Assembly (NCBI GenBank): GCA_033439685.1
Contig: JAUEDM010000005.1
Span: 4,340,001-4,404,000, forward strand
DNA from: Apodospora peruviana
Taxonomy: Eukaryota; Ascomycota; Sordariomycetes; Sordariales; Lasiosphaeriaceae
DNA length: 64,000 bases
Direction of reading: 5' to 3'
The first letter of the stretch is position 1; each line of letters opens with the position of its first letter. A program made the position numbers and the translations under genes. Below the pieces are notes generated by a model. It saw only the letters and a program-made list of their open reading frames with translations, was not told where the DNA came from and made no database searches. Positions 55,464 through 64,000 of the stretch are shown piece by piece.

Positions 55464-56068
55464 GCTGTGAGCCAATGGATCGTGCACTGAGTGGACACTC
55501 GGATGATCACCTCCTGGTCAGTCTGACCAGAGACATCTTCACCTGAATTGCAGAAATCTGGTCAAATCCAAGTTCTGGACAAGTTAGTGCTGAACTTGTA
55601 AGGCCAGTCCCGTTCAGGGTACGTTGTGGTGTCTCAATGTGGCTGATATTTGTGTTCTCCCGTCGTTTTTGCGTCGTTGAGGCGCTCAATTTGTCAAAAT
55701 CTTTTTCTGGCAGTTTTTCATCTGGAATCGTCACAAACCCACCGGGCCGAAACAGGGAATTAGGGTTAGGGGTCGGCAGCTGTGGCCCCACCTCTTGTCG
55801 CTCCGAGTCCCAAGTGCACATGGCGACTGCATCGACGTCTTGACTGTGTCCAAGCACTGCAATTTTAGCCACGCGCAAGAGGATAATGTCGAGGCGTCGA
55901 CGGCAGCACTACAATTTTAGCCACGCGCAAGAGGATAATGTCGAGGCGTCGACGGCAGCACTACAATTTTATGCCAGTGAGGTATGAGAGCCATTGGAGG
56001 GGACAAAAACTCAAGCCTCTTACAACAACAACAACATATAACATTTGCATAATCTACATCTCAACCTA
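55464..56068. other. Intergenic region with tandem repeat
   Basis: Promoter side of the P450 gene. No other gene is seen. Confidence 0.5.
55854..55971 (+). repeat. 52-bp tandem duplication
   Basis: A 52-bp unit starting AATTTTAGCCACGCGCAAGA is present at 55861-55912 and 55913-55964, with a partial third copy (AATTTTA) at 55965-55971. The two full copies appear identical, so the duplication is recent. Confidence 0.9.
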
Positions 56069-58267
56069 TCAAGACAAATCACCTCTTGAACTCTTCCCAC
56101 CCAAAACATGCCCATCCAGCCCCTTCAGCGTCTCGCTCTCCCCAAACGGCTTCCCGCTCATAAACTCATCATTCCGCTTCAACTCGCCCGCCATATCTGC
56201 ACCCTTGCGCAGCATCACATACCCATCAACCTTATCAGCAGGCCTCTTCCTAAAACCGTACACCAGCCCCAATCCAGCCGACAGCGCCGCCCAGACACAA
56301 AACAGCGCCAACACAAAATTTCCCATCGCAACTCCCGGGACCAGCGAAGCAGCCGAGAGGATCTTGCCCTCGCGCGTGATAGTCAGGTTCGGGTTCTCCC
56401 ACTCATTATTCAGCCCCGACCGCAAATCATACATCAGATTTGACGCGTCGAGCGCATACGCAAGATTCACGCTCCTCAGCAGCGCTTCGGGGGTAACGTA
56501 TTCCGCGTACCGTCCGGTATCTTCCGAAGAGGTGGGCACAGCCCCGGCCAGGTCGCCAGACAGATAATGCTGGTAGTACTGGCCATCCAAAATCTTTTCG
56601 GCTGTTCTGCCAAAACGCAAGGCGCCCCAGAAGTACGTGCTCCCCGTGCTGAGGTTATGTTTGGGGCCGACGCGCTCAAAGTTGGAGAACGAAGAGGTCA
56701 CGCCGTTCAGGTCCGCGAACCCGACGTCCGAGGAGGCGACGCACCGGATTCCGATTGGCGGGGCTTGCTCGAGCATGTTGCCAGCTGACGAGGGTCCAAT
56801 GAAATAGTCTAGGGACATTTCTGCCAAGTCGTAGGCGTTGCCGTCTTTGATGGCGAAGAACGGTTTGTTGACTGTCCAGGTACCGTTGTCGAGCTGGACG
56901 AATGGGCTGCCGCTGCTCAGTCCCTCGATTGAGGGAGAGAGGGTCGCGTTGAACGTGTTGTCCTTCTCCGGGATATCTATCGCGTTGATGGTGCTCACGC
57001 GGACTTGATAGAGGGCGTACTCGAACACGAGCTCCTGCTCGAAGCCGGGATGGTCGCCCGTGTACTTTTCCGTCACTTTGTCCAGACTGACTTCCCACGC
57101 GGTTGTGCCAACCTCGTAATAGGATTGAGTATTCTTGCCCACGCTGGCTGCGTCGGAGCTCGAGTCCCACAGCGCGATCCTATCCCCCGAAGGAGTCGTG
57201 AGTACAAAAGACCTGTCGTTCCTGTAGGCAGGGTTTTTGTCTGAGGCGGATGAGGTCGATTTCTGGCTGAGGATCGTGAACTCGGATGCGGACTGCACGG
57301 CGGAGCAGTTATACTGGAACCGAAGACCCCAGGCCTTGCCATTTACCGGCTTGTCGCCTTGCGGCGCCAGAAAAAGGTCCGGAATGGACTCGGTCAGTGG
57401 TAAAGTGTTGGGCAGCTTCTCGAAGTCTTCGTGCTCCGTCCGGTCGACCTCTTCGCCGCTGTACACGACCCCAAGCCTCGGGATCACCGGCTGGGCTGCG
57501 ATCAGCCAACCTGCGTTTGCAGGCGCCTCATTCAACCCAAATTCATTACCAATCTCGTCGTACCGCATGTTGAACGTGTCCCGACTCCGTCCAACCACCA
57601 TCGCGGGATCTGATGTCTTGAGATACCCATCGCTAATCTCAAACACGAGACCAGACAGCGGGAAAGCGATGTACGGGAGCAGGCTCAAAAACGCCAGTAA
57701 GCACCACAAGCGATGAAACTGGCGTTGCATGATGACTTTCCCCCAGCCCGATGGCCCGCTCCAGCTGCCGTTGGAGTGCATCAGCAGCGCGACGAGGTTG
57801 GGCGGCGCCCAGCCCCGCTGGCGGATGAGCGCCGCTTCGAGGCCTGTCAGTCCGTACTTGGACCACGACAGACCGAAAATGCCGATCATGAACCACGAGT
57901 AGAATATCAATGCCCCAGAAAAGGAGCGGTGCTTGACTGCCTCGTCGTAGTTTGCGTTCTGCACGAGGTGCACCCAGATGACTGCGTAGTACGCCGTCAC
58001 GATCGCCGGGACGCCGATCAGGACGACCGGGCGGATCCAGTAGAGCCGTGCTGGTTGATCTGGTACTCTTCTCTGGTCATTGTTGTGAACCGCGGCGGCG
58101 GTGGTGGTGTCGGTGACGTCCTTTTCGCTGACGCCAAAGGCGGGTCGGGGTTTTGTTGTTGAACTGATGGTATCGAAGGAGTCTTCGTGATTGGGTTGAT
58201 AAGTCGACTGTTGCTGATGGTCGTACTTGTTGCCGCCGTTGACGGTTTCGATCCCCGTCGACGACAT
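56069..58267 (-). CDS. Integral membrane protein with large extracellular loop
   Basis: Single exon, 732 residues. The first ~80 residues are polar. Three hydrophobic segments follow (VVLIGVPAIVTAYYAVIWV; FSGALIFYSWFMIGIFGLSW; LLAFLSLLPYIAFPLSGLVF) and a fourth lies near the C-terminus (GVAMGNFVLALFCVWAALSA). About 400 residues between the third and fourth helix contain several N-x-S/T sites and few cysteines, as expected of an extracellular domain. The cytoplasmic tail holds GYVMLRKGADMAGELKR. Similar fungal proteins are annotated only as hypothetical; the function is unknown. The frame is intact with coding-like composition. Confidence 0.85.
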   Translation of the reverse strand: MSSTGIETVNGGNKYDHQQQSTYQPNHEDSFDTISSTTKPRPAFGVSEKDVTDTTTAAAVHNNDQRRVPDQPARLYWIRPVVLIGVPAIVTAYYAVIWVHLVQNANYDEAVKHRSFSGALIFYSWFMIGIFGLSWSKYGLTGLEAALIRQRGWAPPNLVALLMHSNGSWSGPSGWGKVIMQRQFHRLWCLLAFLSLLPYIAFPLSGLVFEISDGYLKTSDPAMVVGRSRDTFNMRYDEIGNEFGLNEAPANAGWLIAAQPVIPRLGVVYSGEEVDRTEHEDFEKLPNTLPLTESIPDLFLAPQGDKPVNGKAWGLRFQYNCSAVQSASEFTILSQKSTSSASDKNPAYRNDRSFVLTTPSGDRIALWDSSSDAASVGKNTQSYYEVGTTAWEVSLDKVTEKYTGDHPGFEQELVFEYALYQVRVSTINAIDIPEKDNTFNATLSPSIEGLSSGSPFVQLDNGTWTVNKPFFAIKDGNAYDLAEMSLDYFIGPSSAGNMLEQAPPIGIRCVASSDVGFADLNGVTSSFSNFERVGPKHNLSTGSTYFWGALRFGRTAEKILDGQYYQHYLSGDLAGAVPTSSEDTGRYAEYVTPEALLRSVNLAYALDASNLMYDLRSGLNNEWENPNLTITREGKILSAASLVPGVAMGNFVLALFCVWAALSAGLGLVYGFRKRPADKVDGYVMLRKGADMAGELKRNDEFMSGKPFGESETLKGLDGHVLGGKSSRGDLS

Positions 58268-59081
58268 GGTGTTGTTGGTAGGTGCCGAGAAACGACGACG
58301 ACGACGATGGAGGTGTTCTTGTGCTAGACAGCTGAGGATTGCAAGAATCCGACCGAGAGAAGCTCGGGTTGATAACTAATTTTGTATCTAGGCAGTCACG
58401 CAAAGGTCTTGGCTGGCGGTAAACAGTTGTCGAAACTGGGCTAGTCCTGGGGTCCCAAGACCTACCCTCATCCGATATAGCACAGAGGCTTATGATTACG
58501 GGGTTAGAATGGAAAATATCTGACCAAATCAGATGGGCGGAAAACGCGGTCAACCACATTTGGACTCGGCAACGATGGTTACAATACATGGATCCTGCTC
58601 ATTAGCTTGTTCCTGTGAGGCAGGGGAGTGGGAACAAGCGGCCGCCCCTAGTCCCGAATAATCCAGGGGCAAAGCCACGCCAAGCCAAAGTAAACAGAGT
58701 CAGACCAGTACCGCATTATGGTGTAACCCTACCCATGCTTTCAGCTTTGGGGGCTCAACTGTACAAGACTCGTGTAACCACACGTCGTGTCTGTTCATAA
58801 CTTCATTTGGGCCGTCATCGCTGGCGACAGCATTCGTGTCGATCGGCCGCTGGGGGCGAAGACGAGAGGCGGAGGAAAAGAGCTACCAGGGCCACCTGGC
58901 TTTGCCACAGCGGGCACAAACAGATGCGAAGACGGACTTGGACACTGGTTGAGCATTTTCTAGATATAGAAGTCAAGGTATCGCCTCGTCAAAAACGAAG
59001 GTCGGCTGCTAGCGCGTTCAAGGACAACAGGAATCTTCATTTCATATCACATCATCACATTACAAGATGGGTGTCTCCGCC
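58268..59081. other. Intergenic region
   Basis: The promoter of the membrane-protein gene, with a GAC/CGA microsatellite near 58290, and the 3' region of the oxidoreductase gene. No gene is seen. Confidence 0.5.
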
Positions 59082-60992
59082 CTACTGTGGCGGCCCCAGA
59101 CTCAACACGTCCAAGCCATCCTGCAGCTCCTTTTTGCCAGGCATCCGATGAAGCTGCATCAGCTGCGCGCACTGGGCCATGACAGGATCCATGCCCATGC
59201 TCGCCATGGCAACGACAGTCTCGCCCTTCGTATAGTACGCAACCCATTTGCCTTCATCCGGCTTGCCCTGCATGACCACGTCGTCCCAACCATTGGCCAT
59301 CGTGTTCCCGCAGTATCGCATCTGCGCACCCACGGCACTCCAGAACACGGGCGTGAAGAACTCGGGTTTCAGGGTGGGATTGACGATGTGACGCGCCGCC
59401 GTACGGCCAGCGTTCTGGGCCACGTTCCAGTGCTCAATGCGGACATACTTGCCCTCTCCTCCCGGTCCATGGTAGGGGTAGGTCGCGATGTCGCCGAGGG
59501 CGTAGACATCCTTGAGACCGACGACCGCGAACGATTCATCCGTCTTCAAGCTACCGTCGCTCTCGAGGCGGAGAACACTGTTGTCTTTGAGGTATTCCGT
59601 CGCAGGCGCGACACCCACCGCGAGGATGACGATATCGGCGTCAAGTTTGGTTCCGTCCTTGAGGTGGACGAACCCCACGTTGGCCGGGTCTGAGCCGGAT
59701 GGCTCCGCCCGCTCGACACCGGCGGACATGTAGAACTTGACGCCCTTTGCCTCGATGCCCTTCTTGATGATGTTGCCGACCTCCTCGCCGAGAATACGCT
59801 CGAAGGGAGCCTTCTCCATGCCGACGACGGTGACATCGTTGTTTGCTGACGTACAAGCGGCAATTTCCATGCCAATGAACGACGAACCGATAACAACAAT
59901 TTTCTTGCCCTTCTGCTCGCCAATGGCGTCGACGATCTTCTTGGCGTCGTGGACATTACGCAGGGTGAAGATGTTACCTAGCACCCTGAAGCCCTGCAGG
60001 GGGAGGGTCTTGGGTGTGCCACCTGTCGAGAGGACGAGCTTCGTGTAGGCAAAGGTGCCGCCAGACTTGGTTGCGATGGACTTGTCGGCGAAGTTGACCC
60101 CAGTGACCTCATCCTTGACAACCTCGACGCTGCCAGTCTTGTACCATTCATCATCTCTCCATTGCAGCTTCCCAAGGTCGGTCATCAACGCCTTGCTGAG
60201 CTTCGGGCGGTCAATGGGGAGATACCCCTCGTTGGAGATCAAGGTGATGGGGCCGGTGAAGCCGCCCTCGCGGAGGCCCTCGATGACGCCGAGCGCTCCC
60301 GATCCGCCGCCCACCACAACCACCTTGTCTGTCTGAGCCGTGCCCGCGGTGGCGCATTTGAACGTGGGCTTCCGATTGCCCGCCTTGATGGTCTCGGCGT
60401 CACCCGTGATGTAGACTGCGCCATCGCGTTCGGTAGCTTTGAAGACGGGGAGGGCGTTGAGGGCGGGGGCATTCTCGATGTCGCCAGTCTGCGCGTTGAA
60501 GCATGCTGCCAGGAGGGAGTCGAGTTGTCAGCAGTGTGCTCCCGTGCAAGATCACGCGTTAGACGCTATCTTTATGCAATTGGAATCTCGCGAACCTCCA
60601 TGCCACGGGCAGGTGAGCTTCCCGTTGGTGCCCAGGATACCCTTGACAAGAGGTGCACCGTAGTGTGTGCATCTGGGTCCGACTGCTTGCACCTTGCCGC
60701 TGGCGTTCAGCAGAAGCACCTTTGCGTCCAGGCCTTCCACTTCCACCTCTTGCTTGTCACCGGGCTTCAGACCCAGAGAGCTGACTCCCTTCAACTTGTA
60801 TTCTGCCATTATTTGGGTTGTTGACGAGAAAGGACGACGCGGGAGGATGGTTGGCTTTGTGGGAAAATGTTGTGTGGGAAAATGTTGAGCGAGACGTGGC
60901 AGGTGTTGGACGCTTCGAGTGATACGGGCGGACCTGGTATTCATCAAGTCGGCTCGGAGAGAAGGGGAAGAGATCAGAACGCGCGGCGCCAA
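59082..60992 (-). CDS. Rieske/FAD oxidoreductase, AIF-like, mitochondrial
   Basis: Two exons, 60992-60596 and 60505-59082, encode 606 residues. The first ~61 residues are Arg/Ser-rich, lack acidic residues apart from one, and contain RRPFSSTTQ, a typical mitochondrial processing site; an alternative start is Met62. The Rieske domain has Cys108-T-His110 and Cys128-P-W-His131, the two pairs that bind the 2Fe-2S cluster; the intron falls right after Gly132 of CPWHGACF. The flavoprotein part has VVVVGGGSGALGVIEGL (FAD), KIVVIGSSFIGMEIA (NAD(P)H) and DVYALGDIATYP (FAD). This architecture matches the AIFM3/AIFL family of putative ferredoxin-reductase-like proteins. QHFPT occurs twice in tandem in the presequence. 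Confidence 0.93.
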
Positions 60993-61516
60993 TGGACGAA
61001 AGGAGAGCGATTGGAGTCGGCCGAATTGACGGATGAGGGAGGACCAGTAGCTGCTGACAACTTGGGGGGACGTCGAAAGGGATATGATGTTACAGCACTG
61101 CAGGACCGGCCCGCGAACGGCCGACGAAATGCGACAGGAATTCCAGTGCGGGAAGGCGCTGAGTGTAATCTCTAATCACAAGCAACCTCACTGGCCAAGC
61201 GTGGCGGGGTAGCTTCCGCCGACGATGCCGTCATCACATGCGATTGCGTCTCAGAGTGGGATAGAAAGATATTTCACTAGCAATAAATCATATAGACGAG
61301 GGAAGTAGCTGTTAATACAATATCTGACCGATGAAGTTTCAACCCACTCAACAGGCTGCTGACGCGAACGCAACTGCAGGAGCGATTCTCACGCCGATCA
61401 ACGAGCTAGTTCGCGCTTCCCACCAGATCGGACAGACTGCACAACTGAAATGGACGAGGTCTGGCGAACTGAGGGGTTTGATTCGTCCTCTCTCATTGCC
61501 AGCAGATTACAGCACG
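60993..61516. other. Intergenic region
   Basis: Upstream region of the oxidoreductase gene and 3' region of the transcription factor gene. No gene is seen. Confidence 0.5.
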
Positions 61517-63831
61517 TCAAGCTGCCCCGTCCCCAAAGATGAAATTCGTCTCAAGATCCAACCAGTCTTGGAGCGGACCCGCGTCGTGCCCAAACAAGTC
61601 CGAGTTGTCCCCGGTCCGTCGCTGATAAACCGACATATCCAGCCCGCCAAGTCCAAGTTCCTCGCCAAAGACACCATTCTCACTGTTTGTGTTCCAACGC
61701 ATGACATCGTGCGGAAGTGCCTCCAATGGAACCTCATTGTTCGACAATGGAATCTGTCCGGCCAACTTCACGTCTGCTCTCACAGCCTCTGTGGACGCCA
61801 GACGCTTGTTCATCGCCACCCTTTCTTCTGCCAGTCTCGCATGTTGGTCCAACTCCATGATGACCACCTGCAGCCGCTCAAAAGGGACCAGTGTCGACTG
61901 ACCCTTGAACTTGTTGAAGAAGGCCAAGGCAAAGCTACAGAGCTCCTTGTCGCTCTCAACACAGCCATTCTCAGGAAACTCGTACATGTTTGCCAAGACA
62001 ACAATGAGAGCGGAAACGATGGCACATGAGCTCAGCCTGTGGTTGTTAGCAACTTGGATCACTTCAAAACGGGACTACGGTCGACGGGGCTCACCACACG
62101 GTGCAGTCACTCTGCGGTATCTTCTTCGCCATCATCAAACAGTCTCTGCTGCCCTGCACGCACTTCGTCCAAGCAGCAGGCAAAGGCGGGTGTTGGACAT
62201 GGAAACATCTCCGTCCCTCAACCTCACTATCCTTGATCGCAGTGCGGCTATAGCTCGAGATGCGCTTGATCCAGTCGGCGTTGCTGCTCCAGATCCCGTG
62301 CACCATGAACATGCACGAAAGGTACGAGCAGTGCAGCGTTGCCATCGACACCAGTTCCATCCGCCCTACGTGATCTGCCACCGATCCAATCTGCATCTCC
62401 GCCGGGATTGAGAGCCGCCATTTCTCCAGCTGGCGGCTCAGACGGACGACCCGGGACTGTCTCTCTTGCGGTGACACTTTCGTGCTGCGCGTCGAGTAGA
62501 GAAGGTCATACGTTCGGCCACGGATATACGCGAGCTGCACTGAGAGTCGGAAATAGTTCACCCGCACGCGTCCATCGGCCGTGTAGATGTCACCCGCCCC
62601 GTCTTCTAGGCTGCTGGACGGCAGATCGAGGTCAATGTCGGCATCAAGCTGCAGGGATGGTGTCTGGTGCTTGAGAGATATCCCTTTGTCCAGCATGTAC
62701 GTGATCCAGAAGAGACGCGTCCTGTGTAGTCCCTCCTCCGGGGTGTACAGAGCTTCGATATCGTCCTTGGACTGGAACCGAAGTCGGTGAATAAGACGCA
62801 CCGCTGCGCCGATCAGGAGTGTGGCTGGACGGGGATCCTTGGATTCATTGTAGAGGATGACCAGGCCCAGCAGGACCTGCAGACCAAGGAGATCCTTGTC
62901 TCGGGTCATAAGCTCTGCCACGGCCGACTGTACGTTCTTCATGTAGCCTGTGAATTTTGGGTCCTGGGCACTAAAGTCAATTTCCCAAACTGGTTCACTG
63001 GGAACCCTGGATCCGAGCGCCAGGACGACGTTCACTGCTGCCCATACTGCTCGCGATCGTCGCGAGGGAGCGGAGTACCACTCGTACAGCATCCGCATAA
63101 AGTCGGGTTGGGAAAACAGGGGTATTTGAGAGTTGAAATGGGTGAAGTAGGTGTCGACTATTGGCAGGATTTCGTGTAATGGCCCCAACTTGGGTGGTGG
63201 AGGTCGCACGATATAGTCGATGGGATCACATTCGAGGGCGTGGTCATCCAGTTCTTCAGCAACGGGCCGGTCTTCATCTTCCATCTCGAACCATTCATCC
63301 AGGTCGACTGTCTTCGGGCAGTTGTTTCCGGTCTGGCCGGAGGAGTAGTGGGTAATGATCTCCTGCCCATGCCCTGCTGTTGTGACAGCGACAGACGACA
63401 CCGCGGAGAGGACCTGTTGCAGCTGCTCCTCCATGCGCGCCAGTCGGGACTCTAGTCCATCGATTCGACTCGGGCTATTCATGAGATGTCAGAAGGTTGA
63501 ATCCGGATACTGATGCTGGAAGCTTACTCTGCTCCATTGGCTACCGAAGAACTTGTTAGTTCCGGGGCTGCAGGTTGTGGCATAGGTCTGCGACTATTGG
63601 AACGATTGGCAGTTCGTCTGCGCACAGCAGTCGTCTTGCAATCCACCTCATACTGGCGGCAATGCGAGCATATAGGCTTTACCATGTCACACCTTAGCTT
63701 CTTGATGAAGCAGAGATCGCATGCTATTGTTCCCTGTCAGCTCACACTTTTTTTTTTCTGAGAGTCAATGGCATCGCAGACATAGGCGCTCGCTCACCTT
63801 TCCTTCGGTTAACCTGTGAGATGGCTTCCAT
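61517..63831 (-). CDS. Zn2Cys6 transcription factor with fungal_trans domain
   Basis: Four exons, 63831-63798, 63723-63528, 63474-62095 and 62036-61517, encode 709 residues with matching phases. The first exon is only 34 bp. The zinc cluster is Cys13-x2-Cys16-x6-Cys23-x6-Cys30-x2-Cys33-x6-Cys40, with FIKKLR between the second and third Cys. A coiled-coil-like helix (GLESRLARMEEQLQQVLSAV) can dimerise. The fungal_trans domain (PF04082) is clear: IVDTYFTHFNSQIPLFSQP, AVRLIHRL and LFWITYMLDKGISLK, with the DIDLDLP motif. The last exon (ANMYEFPENG...VIMELDQHARLAEERVAM) completes the regulatory region. The gene probably binds CGG half-sites; targets are unknown. Confidence 0.94.
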
Positions 63832-64000
63832 GATAACATAAAGAAACCTTGGTAGGTAAGGTCCTGGATGCTGGCGTAGAATGTGAAGTAGGTAGGTACC
63901 TGTAAGCTGTATGACAGAAGCGGTGAATTTTGCTAGGTAGGTAGATGCGGTCGTTGTTCAAGATGCAATCTCTCAGCGCGATGGTCTCGCACTCGCAGGC
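63832..64000. other. Right edge, promoter of the regulator
   Basis: Contains several TAGGTAGGTA-type repeats near 63850-63945. No gene is seen. Confidence 0.5.

Overview
The window is nuclear DNA of a filamentous ascomycete (Pezizomycotina, probably Sordariomycetes). Genes are intron-poor, with 45-110 bp GT..AG introns carrying CTAAC/CTGAC-like branch sites. The families point the same way: HET domain, Zn2Cys6 regulators, NACHT-WD40 and NB-ARC-TPR STAND proteins, 2EXR, DUF1989, and a Tad-like LINE relic. Exon structures were built by hand from splice signals and checked for reading phase; no search was run.

Left part (1-24.4 kb) is mostly intact genes: the 3' end of a gene with a GPI-like tail; a HET protein (-); a MARVEL membrane protein (+); a secreted protein with three SnoaL-like units and an Ig-like tail (+), convergent with a very histidine-rich small protein (-); a cluster of hairpins; a repeat-containing unknown protein (-); a Zn2Cys6 regulator (-); a small unknown protein (-); an HSL-type alpha/beta hydrolase (+); a GH43 relic; a carotenoid oxygenase (+); and a DJ-1/PfpI protein (+).

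Middle part (25-41 kb): a decayed STAND gene whose nucleotide-binding core is missing, a DUF1989 protein, a TauD dioxygenase, a Zn2Cys6 regulator with its zinc cluster in mid-protein, a pseudokinase-family pseudogene with three small indels, and a fungal acetamidase-type amidase. DUF1989, TauD and amidase genes suggest nitrogen or sulfur scavenging, but there is no sequence proof of a common pathway.

Right-centre (41-53 kb) is gene-poor and rearranged: a LINE 3' relic abutting a 5'-truncated NACHT-WD40 pseudogene, an AT-rich block holding a 2EXR relic, and an NB-ARC-TPR gene without its P-loop, head to head with a histidine-phosphatase fragment that has also lost its front. This looks like a breakpoint in an allorecognition/immune-type gene neighbourhood.

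Right end (53.5-64 kb) returns to intact genes, all on the minus strand: a cytochrome P450, a four-helix membrane protein, a Rieske/AIF-type mitochondrial oxidoreductase and a Zn2Cys6 regulator. No tRNA, rRNA, CRISPR array or secondary-metabolite backbone gene (PKS, NRPS, terpene synthase) was seen.
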